Assembly (NCBI RefSeq): GCF_013363995.1
Contig: NZ_JABWGO010000001.1
Coordinates: 372,001 to 436,000 of the forward strand
Direction: 5' to 3'
DNA from: Nonomuraea rhodomycinica
Lineage (GTDB): Bacteria; Actinomycetota; Actinomycetes; Streptosporangiales; Streptosporangiaceae
Length of the DNA: 64,000 nt
Positions 39,959-49,552 of this stretch are shown here, one piece after another (within the stretch, counting starts at the first letter, position 1; each line of letters opens with the position of its first letter). The translations under genes and the position numbers were made by a program. The notes under the pieces were generated by a model. It was not told the DNA's origin. It saw only the letters and a list, made by a program, of their open reading frames with translations, and searched no databases.

Positions 39959-40936
39959 TCAGGGGTCCGGGGTGAGCGGGCGCAGGGTCTCGCGGGCGGC
40001 GCGGACGCTGTCGCGCAACGCCTGTTCGAGCCGGCCGGCGTCCTCGGCCAGCCGGCCCAGCTCCGGCACGGCCGGGCCGGCGGCGCCCGACTCGGCCAGC
40101 AGCTCCTCGTAGCGCGGCAGCGTGGCGCCGAGCCGCTCGATCTGGCCGCGGGCCCGGTGCGCGCGCTCGGCGTCGGCGACGTGGCCCGCGTAGCGCTCCA
40201 GTGCCTCCACCCGCGCCACCACGGCGGCCTCGCTGCCGGCCAGGGCGCGGCCGAGCGGCTCGGCCACGGCGGCCACCTCCGGCGTCACGCCCTCCGCGAG
40301 CACCTCCTCGTGCTCGGCGCGCAGCTCCGACAGCTTGGCCAGCAGCCGGGCGATCTCCCACTCCTGCTCGGGCAGCATCACCGCGTTGCGGACGCCGTCC
40401 AGCAGCCCCTCGGCGTTGACGCGCGAGCCCATGACCGAGGCGACCGCCGCGTGCGTGCGGTCCATGAGAGCGCGGGCGGGCCCGTCGAGCCGGTCGCGCA
40501 GCATGTAGCGCCCCTCGTGCCGGCGGGCGGTCTCGTACACCTGCAGCTCCTCGGCGCGGCGCCGCTCGGCCCGCGCGTCGGGGCGGGGCTTGAGCAGCAC
40601 GCCGACGATGAGCAGCGCGGCGCTGGACATGACGACGGCGAAGGCCGTGTAGCGCTCGGACAGGAAGAGGTCCAGGCCGGCGGCGACGGCGGCCAGGGCC
40701 AGGGCGGTGGCGGCGGGACGCGCGGCGGCGCTCAGGACGGTGGAGCGGCGGCCGCCCTCGGGCGTCCAGCCCTCGCGCAGCAGGGCCAGCAGGCGGGGAT
40801 GGGTGCGCAGCAGCTCGGCGCTCTCGCGGTCCACCGCCGGGTCGACCACCACCTCCGTCCGGCGGCCGACCGCCTCACCGGTCCCGGGGGACGGCAGGTC
40901 GGCGGGTCCGTGGGCACGGTCGTCGGCTGTCGTCAT
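39959..40936 (-). CDS. Hypothetical membrane-anchored coiled-coil protein (paralogue B)
   Basis: A 325-residue protein with a cytoplasmic N-terminus, two adjacent membrane helices (AAARPAATALALAAVAAGL and AVVMSSAALLIVGVLL), then a long soluble helical part with heptads (EALERYAGHVADAERAHRARGQIERL in part). It shares the block NAEGLLDGVRNAVMLPEQEW and the following EIARLLAKLS with the next gene upstream. Together with that paralogue it forms a two-gene operon (9-bp gap). Family and function unknown. Confidence 0.7.
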   Translation of the reverse strand: MTTADDRAHGPADLPSPGTGEAVGRRTEVVVDPAVDRESAELLRTHPRLLALLREGWTPEGGRRSTVLSAAARPAATALALAAVAAGLDLFLSERYTAFAVVMSSAALLIVGVLLKPRPDARAERRRAEELQVYETARRHEGRYMLRDRLDGPARALMDRTHAAVASVMGSRVNAEGLLDGVRNAVMLPEQEWEIARLLAKLSELRAEHEEVLAEGVTPEVAAVAEPLGRALAGSEAAVVARVEALERYAGHVADAERAHRARGQIERLGATLPRYEELLAESGAAGPAVPELGRLAEDAGRLEQALRDSVRAARETLRPLTPDP

Positions 40937-40945
40937 CCGGGCGGG

Positions 40946-41848
40946 TCAGCCTTCGAGGTAGCGGAACGCCTCGTGGGCGGAGCTGACGCTGCGGCGTAAG
41001 ACGCGTTCGAGCTGGTCGGCGTCCTCGGCGAGCCGTTCCAGCTCCGGCACGGACAGCCCGTCGGCGCCCGACTCGGCCAGCAGCTCCTCGTAGCGGGGCA
41101 GGCGCGCCCGCAGCTCCTCGATCTGCTCGCGCGCGTGGTAGGCGCGCTCGGCGTCGGCGACGTGGCCGGCGTAACGTTCCAGCGCCTCCACGCGCGCCAC
41201 CACGGCGGCCTCGCTGGTGGCCAGCGCGCGTTCCAGCGGTTCGATCACCGCCGCCACCTCGGGGGCGACGCCCCGGCGCAGCAGCTCCCGGTGGTCGGCG
41301 CGCAGCGCCGACAGCTTGGCCAGCAGCCGGGCGATCTCCCACTCCTGCTCGGGCAGCATCACCGCGTTGCGGGCGCCGTCGAGCAGGCCCTCGGCGTTGA
41401 CGTGGGAGCGCAGGACGCCGCCGATGGCGCGCTGGCCGCGCAGGAGCACGGCGCGGGCCTGCTCGTCGAAGTCGTCCGGCAGCAGGAAGCGGCCGTCGTA
41501 CAGGCGCGCCTGCTCGTAGACGGTGCGCTCGTACGGCCGGTCGGTCTCCGGTATCTCGCCGAGCGTGCTGGTCTTGACGAGCACGACCAGCATGAACGAG
41601 CCGAGCAGCACGAAGCCGGCGGGCGCCGCGGGCGATTCGAGCAGGACGGCCATGAGGGCGAGCACCACGGGGGTGGCGGCCAGCAGCGCGACGCCGGACG
41701 GGCTGCGCCGGCGCGGCGCGGGCGTGGAGGCGGGCGGCACCCAGCCCGCCCTGATCCGGGCCAGCAGGGGGGCGTTGGCGCGCAGCATTCCGGCGATCTC
41801 CGGGGGTACTCCCGGTTCGACTACCACACCCACGCTCTGCCCTGGCAC
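40946..41848 (-). CDS. Hypothetical membrane-anchored coiled-coil protein (paralogue A)
   Basis: A 300-residue paralogue of the downstream gene, with two membrane helices (SGVALLAATPVVLALMAVLL and FVLLGSFMLVVLV) and a C-terminal helical part. The shared core NAEGLLDGARNAVMLPEQEW is almost unchanged, while the N-termini differ. The GTG start follows a GGGGGC tract. The conserved core suggests a common partner or fold. Function unknown. Confidence 0.7.
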   Translation of the reverse strand: MPGQSVGVVVEPGVPPEIAGMLRANAPLLARIRAGWVPPASTPAPRRRSPSGVALLAATPVVLALMAVLLESPAAPAGFVLLGSFMLVVLVKTSTLGEIPETDRPYERTVYEQARLYDGRFLLPDDFDEQARAVLLRGQRAIGGVLRSHVNAEGLLDGARNAVMLPEQEWEIARLLAKLSALRADHRELLRRGVAPEVAAVIEPLERALATSEAAVVARVEALERYAGHVADAERAYHAREQIEELRARLPRYEELLAESGADGLSVPELERLAEDADQLERVLRRSVSSAHEAFRYLEG

Positions 41849-42082
41849 CCTGGCGCCCCCAACGCTCGTGATGTCCGGATACTACGGAACATTCCGCCCG
41901 TATGTCAGCCTCGCGAAGGACAGTCCAGCCGCACCCCGGCGCCACATCCCGCCCGGGCACCCCACCCTTCAGCGGCGCGGCGCCCGCCTCCGGCGCGTCA
42001 CCGCGCGCGCCTTTCCCGGGCGAACGCCGTGCTCCCCGTGTCGCGGCGCGCCCGCCGATCATCCCGGCTACGGTAGGACGTC

Positions 42083-43045
42083 ATGAGATCCGCGCACGTC
42101 ATGATCGCCGCACCGCTCGCCCTCCTCCTCGCCGGCTGCGGGGGCGTGGCCGACGGAGCGGCGGCCACGCCCCCGCCGTCCGGGGTCGCCGCCTCGCGGG
42201 CCGCCGCCGGTGCCACGCCCGCCGCGAAGGCCCCCGGCTCGGGCGGGGACGGCGCGGAGGAGCGGCCCGCCGCGGGCGCCGGCGTGCCCGCGCCCGACGC
42301 GCCCATCCCGTCCGACCCGGCCGAGCTGGCCGCCGCCCTGCGCACGACGACCACCGCCCTGTACGCGGCGATCGACCGCTGGACCAAGGGCGGCCAGCAG
42401 AGCCCGCCCGAGGACGTGGTGCTGCTCTCCCTGCACCAGCAGCGCATCTACCGGGTGCTGGCCCGCGACGCGGCGCTGACGCGGCGCACGGCCGAGCGGC
42501 TGCCGGCGCGGCTGGCGGCCGAGGCCCGCGACAACGCCACGGCCGTGGGCCGCCTCCTGTCGCTGGCCCGCCCCATCAGCGCCGCCCGGCGCAAGCAGAT
42601 GCGCCTGGCCGAGCCGCTGCCCGCCGAACGGCTGCGCGGCTACATGACGCGGGCCGAGAAGCGGTTCGGGGTGGACTGGGAGGTGCTGGCGGCCGTCATG
42701 CTCGTGGAGACGAAGTTCGGCCGGGTCACCTCGTCCAGCTCGGCGGGGGCGCAGGGGCCCATGCAGTTCATGCCGGCCACGTGGCGGCAGTACGGGCTGG
42801 GCGGCGACGTGCATGACGCGCGGGACGCGATCCTCGGGGCGGCCAACTACCTCAAGGCGTCCGGCGCGCCCGGCGACTACCGGCGCGCGCTGTACGCCTA
42901 CAACCACTCCGACCACTACGTGGACGCCGTCCAGGCGCACGCCCGGCAGATGCGGCGTGACCCGCGCAGCTTCTACGCCTACTACAACTGGCAGGTGTTC
43001 GTGCTGTCGGCGAAGGGCGACGTGCGCCTCACCGGTCCCCGCTGA
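42083..43045 (+). CDS. Lytic transglycosylase lipoprotein (SLT domain)
   Basis: A 320-residue envelope protein. The signal peptide ends in lipobox LAGC (Cys19), then an Ala/Pro-rich linker to about residue 80, and a C-terminal goose-lysozyme-like SLT domain with the catalytic Glu209 (MLVETKFG) and SSSSAGAQGPMQFMPATW. It cleaves peptidoglycan strands to anhydro ends. TACGGT (42069-42074) lies 8 bases before the ATG, suggesting a leaderless mRNA. It overlaps the convergent gene by 17 bp. Confidence 0.9.
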   Translation: MRSAHVMIAAPLALLLAGCGGVADGAAATPPPSGVAASRAAAGATPAAKAPGSGGDGAEERPAAGAGVPAPDAPIPSDPAELAAALRTTTTALYAAIDRWTKGGQQSPPEDVVLLSLHQQRIYRVLARDAALTRRTAERLPARLAAEARDNATAVGRLLSLARPISAARRKQMRLAEPLPAERLRGYMTRAEKRFGVDWEVLAAVMLVETKFGRVTSSSSAGAQGPMQFMPATWRQYGLGGDVHDARDAILGAANYLKASGAPGDYRRALYAYNHSDHYVDAVQAHARQMRRDPRSFYAYYNWQVFVLSAKGDVRLTGPR

Positions 43046-44450
43046 CCGCGGCCGGGTCCACCGCACCCGGGGGCCGGACCGCCGCCAGGGCGGCGGCGAG
43101 GCAGGCCACCGGGATGGCGGGCAGCACGTACCGGTGGTCGAAGTCGAGCGCGGCCACCGGCGCGACGAGCAGGAACACCGCGAACGCCCAGGGCAGCAGC
43201 GCCGGCCGGCGGCGCCCCACCGAGCCGAGGCCGCCGGCCAGCAGGACCACGCCGAAGACCGTGCCGTGCAGGAACCACGGGTAGCGGTAGGCGGCCAGCA
43301 CCGAGGCGTACGGCTCCACCGAGCTCATGCCGCGGATGCCCGGGTCGTACTCCCGGCGCACCTCGCCGACGAGCGGCTGCTCCTCGGGCAGCGGCCAGGA
43401 GCCGCGCGGGAACGACGTCGTCGGGCTCACCCGCCTGGGGTGTCGCACGGGCTCCCAGGTGAAGGCGAGCGCGGTGTCGCGGGCCACCTCGCGCAGGTAG
43501 TCCAGCGGCTGGGCGGCGATGGCCCGCAGGGCGAAGGAGCGGGCCAGGTCGTTGTGGGCGAACCGGCCGCCGGGCAGCAGGTTCAGCGACGCGCCGGGGG
43601 CCCACACGTACTCGGAGGCGGCGTCGGCCACGGTGCCGTTCGGGCAGAGCGCGGCCTCGTCCGCGGGCGGCCGGATCACCGAGCAGTCGGCGAAGGTCAT
43701 CGTGCGGGCCCACAGGGCGACCCCGTCGGAGCCGCTGAGCGCGAACCTGCCGTGGTGCTGGGCGTACCAGCCGGCGTAGCCCAGCAGCGGCAGGGCGCCG
43801 GCGACGGCCGCGGCGGCCACGCGCCGCCACCCGGCCCGCCGGAGCAGGAGGTGGAGGACCAGCAGGCCGACCAGCGGGGCGGCGGCGGTCCGGGTGAGCC
43901 CGGCCAGCGCGAGGAGCAGGCCGGACAGCGCGGCGGCGCGCGTGGAGACCTCCTCGCGCCACATCACCACGAGCAGCGCCGCCACCACCAGGAAGATCAC
44001 CTGAAGGTCGGAGAGGATCGCGTGCTCCAGCCGCAGGAACGACGGGTCGAACAGCACAGGCGCGGCGGCCAGCGTGGCGCCCCAGCCGGGCAGCGACCGG
44101 CGGCGCAGCAGCGCGTAGATCATCACCCCGACGCCGAGCCCCATCGCGTGCTGCGCCCCGGCGACCAGCTCGACGCTGTGGAAGGGCCGCAGCAGCCACA
44201 GGAACCAGGAGTACCCGGCCGGGTGGAAGGCGCCCTGCGGGCGCAGGTGGACGGCCGTGTCCAGGTACGTGAACGAGTCGTACCAGTAGAGCTGCGCGGT
44301 GTCGTAGCCCAGCATGACGAGCACGCGGAGCGCGACGGCGGGCACGAGCGCGATCCCGAGGACCAGGTGCCCGCGCAGGCGCCCTCCGGACCGTCTGCCG
44401 CCGTCCGTTCGCGCGCGCGAACGGACGGACGCCGCGAACGCGGTCGCCAT
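43029..44450 (-). CDS. Polytopic membrane glycosyltransferase (mannosyltransferase-like)
   Basis: A 473-residue protein with about 10-11 helices. After the first helix it has an acidic loop (YWYDSFTYLDTAVHL) and FHPAGYSWFLWLL, a layout of GT39/GT87-type enzymes that use polyprenyl-phosphate sugars. Extracytoplasmic stretches around CSVIRPPADEAALCPNG hold two cysteines. The acceptor is unknown. It converges on and overlaps the transglycosylase gene and diverges from the two-component system. Confidence 0.72.
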   Translation of the reverse strand: MATAFAASVRSRARTDGGRRSGGRLRGHLVLGIALVPAVALRVLVMLGYDTAQLYWYDSFTYLDTAVHLRPQGAFHPAGYSWFLWLLRPFHSVELVAGAQHAMGLGVGVMIYALLRRRSLPGWGATLAAAPVLFDPSFLRLEHAILSDLQVIFLVVAALLVVMWREEVSTRAAALSGLLLALAGLTRTAAAPLVGLLVLHLLLRRAGWRRVAAAAVAGALPLLGYAGWYAQHHGRFALSGSDGVALWARTMTFADCSVIRPPADEAALCPNGTVADAASEYVWAPGASLNLLPGGRFAHNDLARSFALRAIAAQPLDYLREVARDTALAFTWEPVRHPRRVSPTTSFPRGSWPLPEEQPLVGEVRREYDPGIRGMSSVEPYASVLAAYRYPWFLHGTVFGVVLLAGGLGSVGRRRPALLPWAFAVFLLVAPVAALDFDHRYVLPAIPVACLAAALAAVRPPGAVDPAAVSGDR

Positions 44451-44603
44451 GGAGGGCCTCCCCCGGGACGGACCGGGCGGATCCGGCCGTAGGGGACGCA
44501 GTCCAGCGGGTGGGCGCTAACGTGAGGATCACCACATTCGGTTATGCCCGCGTTATCCCGTCCCGGGCATACTGCCGGGGTTTTCGTGTCATATGGGGGC
44601 TGA

Positions 44604-45260
44604 ATGCGTGTTCTGATCGCCGAGGACGAGCGGATGCTCGCCGACTCGATCGCGGAGGGGTTACGCGGCGAGGCGCTGGCCGTGGACGTCGCCTACGACG
44701 GGGACGCCGCGCTGGAGCGGCTCGGCGTGCACGACTACGACGTGCTCATCCTCGACCGTGACCTCCCGGTCGTGCACGGCGACGACGTCTGCGCGCGCGT
44801 GGTCGAGGAGGGCCGGCTGGTGCGGGTGCTCATGCTGACCGCCGCGGGCGACGTGCGCTCGCGCGTGGCGGGACTGTCACTGGGCGCCGACGACTACCTG
44901 CCCAAGCCGTTCGCGTTCGAGGAGCTGGTGGCGCGGGTGCACGCGCTCGGCCGCCGCGCCCGCAGGGCCGACCCGCCGATGCTGGAGCGGGCCGGCGTGC
45001 GCCTGGACTGGGCGCACCGGCAGGTCTTCCGCGGGGGCCGGTACGTGCCGCTGGCGCGCAAGGAGTTCGGGGTGCTGGCGGAGCTGCTGCGCGCGCGGGG
45101 GGCCGTCGTGTCCGCCGAGGAGCTGCTGGAGAAGGTGTGGGACGAGAACATCGACCCGTTCACCAACACCGTGCGCACGACGATGATGAAGCTGCGCAAG
45201 AAGCTCGGCGAGCCGCAGGTCATCGAGACCGTGCCGGGATCGGGGTACCGCATCCCATGA
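44604..45260 (+). CDS. OmpR-family response regulator
   Basis: A 218-residue regulator with a receiver domain (acidic EDE near the start, phospho-acceptor Asp51 in LILDRDLP, Lys in YLPKPF) and a winged-helix output domain (LARKEFGVLAELLRARGAVV, VRTTMMKLRKKLGEP). GGGGGC lies a few bases before the ATG. It overlaps the histidine kinase by ATGA. No transporter or other target gene is linked. Confidence 0.93.
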   Translation: MRVLIAEDERMLADSIAEGLRGEALAVDVAYDGDAALERLGVHDYDVLILDRDLPVVHGDDVCARVVEEGRLVRVLMLTAAGDVRSRVAGLSLGADDYLPKPFAFEELVARVHALGRRARRADPPMLERAGVRLDWAHRQVFRGGRYVPLARKEFGVLAELLRARGAVVSAEELLEKVWDENIDPFTNTVRTTMMKLRKKLGEPQVIETVPGSGYRIP

Positions 45261-46408
45261 GCATGCGCATGCGCTTCGCCGTGGCCTCGGCCGTCGTCAC
45301 GGCCGTTCTCGGCACGCTGGTGGTCGCGGGCGTGTACCTGACGGTGCGGCACAGCCTGCAGTACCGCAGCGGGCTGGTCACACCGCGCTACATCAATACT
45401 CGGGACCACTGGACGATCGGCCGCGGTGACCTGTACTACGAGGTGGCCCGCGAGCGCGTCATGCAGGTCCGCGCCGTCTACGAGCGCGACACGCTGGCTA
45501 ACGTGCGCACGGTCGGCGGGATCGCCGTGCTCGCCGCCGCGATCCTCGCCTTCGGCGCCGGATGGCGCGCCGCCGGCTGGGTGCTGCGGCCCCTCAGCGA
45601 CGTCACCGAGACCACCCGGCGGGTCGCGCAGAACCACGACCTGACCGAGCGCATCGCCTACGACGGGCCGCACGACGAGCTCAAGGAGCTGACCGACAGC
45701 TACGACACCATGCTCGGCCGGCTGGCCCGCTCCTTCGACGGCCAGCGGCGCTTCGTCGCCAACGCCTCGCACGAGCTGCGCACCCCGCTGACCATCAACC
45801 GGACGCTGGTGGATGTGGCGGTGCGCCGCCCCGACGCCACCGACGACGTCAAGCGGCTCGGCGAGTCGCTGCTGCTCGTCAACGCCCGCCACGAACGGCT
45901 CATCGACGGGCTGCTGGCGCTGGCCGAGGGCGAGCAGGCGGTGCTGGACCGGCGGCCGTTCGACCTGACGGACGTGGCCGAGCACGTGCTCGACCTGGCG
46001 GCCGACGAGGCGGCCGAGCGGGAGGTGACCATCCACCGGCTGCTCGACGCCGCGCCGACCACGGGCGAGGCGGTGCTGGTGGAGCGGCTGGTGCAGAACC
46101 TCGTGGAGAACGCCATCCGGCACAACCACCCCAAGGGCGAGGTCTGGGTGACGACGCGGCAGCGGGCCGAGCAGGTGGAGCTCGTGGTGGCCAACACCGG
46201 CCTCCAGGTGCCGCCGTACGAGATCGAGACGATCTTCGAGCCGTTCCGGCGGCTGCACGGCGACCGGCTGCGCTCCGACCGGGGCAGCGGGCTGGGGCTG
46301 TCGATCGTCCGGGTCATCACGGAGGCGCACGGCGGGACGGTGGTGGCCCGGCCGCGCGACGAGGGCGGCCTGACGATCACGGTGGAGCTGCCGGCGGCGG
46401 CCTCCTAG
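45257..46408 (+). CDS. Two-component sensor histidine kinase
   Basis: A 383-residue kinase with an N-terminal helix (VVTAVLGTLVVAGVYLTV), a short extracytoplasmic loop of about 50 residues, a second helix (GGIAVLAAAILAFGAGW), a HAMP linker, the H-box ANASHELRTPL with His172, and the ATPase domain (LVENAIRHNHPKGEV, RGSGLGLSIV). The small sensor loop suggests sensing in or near the membrane. Its 3' end overlaps the NACHT gene by four bases in convergent orientation. Confidence 0.93.
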   Translation: MSMRMRFAVASAVVTAVLGTLVVAGVYLTVRHSLQYRSGLVTPRYINTRDHWTIGRGDLYYEVARERVMQVRAVYERDTLANVRTVGGIAVLAAAILAFGAGWRAAGWVLRPLSDVTETTRRVAQNHDLTERIAYDGPHDELKELTDSYDTMLGRLARSFDGQRRFVANASHELRTPLTINRTLVDVAVRRPDATDDVKRLGESLLLVNARHERLIDGLLALAEGEQAVLDRRPFDLTDVAEHVLDLAADEAAEREVTIHRLLDAAPTTGEAVLVERLVQNLVENAIRHNHPKGEVWVTTRQRAEQVELVVANTGLQVPPYEIETIFEPFRRLHGDRLRSDRGSGLGLSIVRVITEAHGGTVVARPRDEGGLTITVELPAAAS

Positions 46409-49400
46409 GGGCGGTTCGGGTCGCGGAGGAGGTCGCCGGGGACACCGGCCGCGGCCAGGAGGTCGAGGCTGTCGGTCCGCTCGAAGATCATGGACTCGAC
46501 GAGCGGGCGCAGCCGGTGATCCCCGGCTCCCGTGCCCGCGAGCGCTGTGACGATGCGGGCCCGCTCGTCGAAGGGCAGCCCGGTGTCCAGGGTGAGGGCG
46601 CGGATCAGCACATCGAGGTGGAAACCCGGCTGGGGCAGCTCGTTCCAGACCGACGCCAGGTCCTCGTAGAGCGCGACGCGCTCCACGCTCCCGGAACCGT
46701 CGTGCAGGAACAGGTCCCGCACGACGAGGGACAGCGGGCGGAGGCGACCGTCGCTCTGGACGAGCGCGGCCTCTTCCTCCTCCCCCATCAGGTCGGCCGC
46801 CAGGTCGAGGAAGTACGGACGCTCCTCCCGCGACGTGTGCACCGGCAGCAGCGCGGGCGGCCGGTCGAACTCCCCGAACCACCACGCGGTCACGTCGCGG
46901 CCGGACTCCGGCATCCCGCCGAGCTCGATGTCGTCCGCGCGACGGCTCGCCCTCAGGGCCCGCATCAGTCCGGGCCATCCGCCGCGTTCGAGCTGGCCCT
47001 TCCACAGGTGGGCATGGCTGCGCCACGACGCGAAGTCGTCCTCGTCCCCCAGCAGCTCCCTGACGCTCACCGTCTCGGGCGACACCGCCACCAGCAGCAG
47101 CACCAGGTTCGCCGAGTACGCCGCCAGCCGCCGCGTCAGCGGGTGCCGTACCGGGACGAACTCCGTGAACAACCGCCTCTTGCGCTCGTACAGCGCACCA
47201 CGCACCAGCTCCGCCAGCGCCTCCGCCGCCCGCGACCGCTCCGGGCCGGGCAGCGCGCGCAGCAGCTCCGTGGCGAAGCCCACCACCGGGGCCCGCTCGG
47301 CGAGGCAGGAGAACGACGTGATCGCGTACAGCAGGTCGTCGTCCGGCGGGCCGGTCAGCTCGTCCTCGGCCAGGGCGTGCCGCCTGACCAGGTCGCGCAC
47401 CGCGTACACCGCCAGCCAGGCCACCAGGAACTCGCCGAACGTGGCGTGCAGGAACTCGTAGCTGCGGGCGCGGTCGTCGGCGGGCCTGGCCTGGTTCTGG
47501 TGCACGAAGAAGAAGCGGCCGGTGACCTGCTGCGCCCAGTTGACCGAGGCGTCCTCCACCTGCTCCCCCGTGCCGCACAGCGCCGGGAGGTCGCGGTTGA
47601 GGGCGCTCTCGGCGACCACGGGGCGGCCCCGGGCGAACATCGACAGGGCGACGGCGCCGAGCCGTACCAGCTCCCGCTCCACCAGCCGGCGCTGCCGGGC
47701 GGCCGGCAGGGCGCGCACGCCGGGCTCCCTGAGCACCTCCCGGGTGGCGAAGTCCTTGATCAGCGACTCGTAGAGCTGCGCGCGTCCGAGCTCGCCGCCG
47801 CCGCGCTGGAGCGCGTTGCCGGTCGCGTCGTACAGCGCGAGCAGCAGGAGGAGCAGCGGCAGCCGGGCCGGCTCGCCCTGCGCCAGGGCGACGGCGGCGG
47901 GCAGCGGCTTGAGCGCGTGCCGGGCGAGCAGGGCGCGGTTGGTCTGGTCCCAGATGTCGAGCCAGGCGCGGACCTGGTCGTCGTCGAAGGGCATCAGCTC
48001 GACGGCGAGCACGCCGCGCGGGAAGCGGACCCGGTCGGCCACGACGGTGCGGCTGGTGACGACGACCGCGACCGGGCGGCCGAGCCGGGCCTGCCGCGCC
48101 TGGAACTCCTGGATCTGTTCGAGGTAGTCGTAGCGGGCGGTCCCGGCGGCCTGGATCAGCTCGTCGAAGCCGTCGAGGACGACGACGGGCAGCGCGCCCT
48201 CCGCTGATTCCAGTAAGTCCTGATATTTCACCTCTTCATCGAGGACGACGGCCAGGCCCTGCTCGATCTGGGACGTCACCGTCGACTCGGCGGCCACGTC
48301 CCGCAGCGCCACCCGGATGGGCAGGAACTCGGAGCTGGCCAGCCGCGCCGCCAGCACCTCGGTCAGCTTCGACTTGCCCGAGCCGGGCTCGCCGAGCACG
48401 ACGAGCGGCGCCTGCGTGGCGCGCAGCGAGGTGAGGTGGCCGACGAGGAACGCCTCGGCGTCGGGCAGCTCCGCCTGCCCCTCCCACCATCCGCGCACGG
48501 CCGGCCTGGCCTCGCGGGTCATCTCGGCCACGCGGCAGCGGGGGTTGATGTACCCCTCGCCGAGCAGCGGCAGCGCGATGCCGTCGGGGACCTTGCCGGC
48601 GGCCATGAGCGGCTGGTCGAGGGCGCTGGCGGCCAGCCGGAGCAGGTGGACGCGCGGCCGGTCGCCGGCCCGGGGCGGCGCCAGCTCGGCCAGCAGCCGC
48701 GCCACCCGCGACAGCCCCGCGCCGAGCGCCTGCGTCTCGGTCACCAGGCTCCAGACCCCGAACTCCGGGCTGTCGAGGGCCAGCAGCCGGTAGTCGTCGT
48801 CGTAGCGGCGCAGCGCCCGCTCCGGCGGGCCCTCGGCGAGCAGCGCGGGCAGGCGGATCCGGTCGTCCACCGCCAGCTCGTCCCACAGGGCCAGCCCGCG
48901 TACGTACCGGGCGACGGCCTCGGACATGCGGCGGTACACCGCGCCGACGGCCCGTCGCGTCTCGGCGTACGGGCGGTGCGGCTCGGGCATCGGCAGCCGC
49001 GCGGCCAGTAGGCGCTCCATCAGCTCCGCGAACCCGTCGGCCGGCGCTCCCCCGGCGGCGAGCGCGCTCTGCACGCCGCGGTCCAGGCGGAGCCGGCGCA
49101 GGTCGAAGGGGAGCTCGCTCTCGTCCAGCGCCCGGAAGTAGGCCGAGACGACGACCACGGCGTGGGCGGCGGCCAGCCGCTGGGTGCGGGTGAAGCGGTT
49201 GACGCCCGTGCGCCAGCCGGACACGCGCCGCAGCACGTCCTCGCCGTAGCGCACGACGTCGTTCTTCAGGTCGAACAGGCTGAGCGCCGTCTGCGCGCCG
49301 CCGGCCAGGGCCCAGCCGGTGAGCCCCGCGGTGGCGGCGAACTCGGCCACCTTGAACAGCCGGTTCTCGTTGCAGCCGAGGATCTTCAGGGCGTCCGCGT

Positions 49401-49419
49401 AGCTGAGCGTGTCCGTCAT
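46405..49419 (-). CDS. NACHT-domain STAND NTPase (NNH7-like), candidate defence protein
   Basis: A 1004-residue signal-transducing NTPase. Residues 1 to about 230 form a helical N-terminal domain beginning MTDTLSYADALKILGCN, which I recall from NNH7-type NACHT proteins. The NACHT core has Walker A VVLGEPGSGKSKL (about 343), Walker B VVVLDGFDELIQAAG (about 413) and VVVTSRTVVADRV. The C-terminal ~450 residues are helical with no TPR, WD40 or LRR repeats visible. Bacterial NACHT proteins act in antiphage immunity, and actinomycete ones also in development; the role here is inferred. It stands alone. It is close to average codon use, so recent transfer is not evident. Confidence 0.85.
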   Translation of the reverse strand: MTDTLSYADALKILGCNENRLFKVAEFAATAGLTGWALAGGAQTALSLFDLKNDVVRYGEDVLRRVSGWRTGVNRFTRTQRLAAAHAVVVVSAYFRALDESELPFDLRRLRLDRGVQSALAAGGAPADGFAELMERLLAARLPMPEPHRPYAETRRAVGAVYRRMSEAVARYVRGLALWDELAVDDRIRLPALLAEGPPERALRRYDDDYRLLALDSPEFGVWSLVTETQALGAGLSRVARLLAELAPPRAGDRPRVHLLRLAASALDQPLMAAGKVPDGIALPLLGEGYINPRCRVAEMTREARPAVRGWWEGQAELPDAEAFLVGHLTSLRATQAPLVVLGEPGSGKSKLTEVLAARLASSEFLPIRVALRDVAAESTVTSQIEQGLAVVLDEEVKYQDLLESAEGALPVVVLDGFDELIQAAGTARYDYLEQIQEFQARQARLGRPVAVVVTSRTVVADRVRFPRGVLAVELMPFDDDQVRAWLDIWDQTNRALLARHALKPLPAAVALAQGEPARLPLLLLLLALYDATGNALQRGGGELGRAQLYESLIKDFATREVLREPGVRALPAARQRRLVERELVRLGAVALSMFARGRPVVAESALNRDLPALCGTGEQVEDASVNWAQQVTGRFFFVHQNQARPADDRARSYEFLHATFGEFLVAWLAVYAVRDLVRRHALAEDELTGPPDDDLLYAITSFSCLAERAPVVGFATELLRALPGPERSRAAEALAELVRGALYERKRRLFTEFVPVRHPLTRRLAAYSANLVLLLVAVSPETVSVRELLGDEDDFASWRSHAHLWKGQLERGGWPGLMRALRASRRADDIELGGMPESGRDVTAWWFGEFDRPPALLPVHTSREERPYFLDLAADLMGEEEEAALVQSDGRLRPLSLVVRDLFLHDGSGSVERVALYEDLASVWNELPQPGFHLDVLIRALTLDTGLPFDERARIVTALAGTGAGDHRLRPLVESMIFERTDSLDLLAAAGVPGDLLRDPNRP

Positions 49420-49552
49420 GGGGCCTCCGAGGCGGGGGATGTCCCATCATGGCGCGTTCCAGGCCGGCTCGCCGGGAATCCCGCCGCCGACCGGCCGGGG
49501 CGCGCGGTGCCGAAGACGTCGGCGAACCTCTCGCCGACCGGCACGGGCGCGG

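Noticed and set aside
45257..49419. Histidine kinase and NACHT protein as one defence operon
   Set aside because: The genes are convergent and overlap only at their 3' ends, so they are not co-transcribed.
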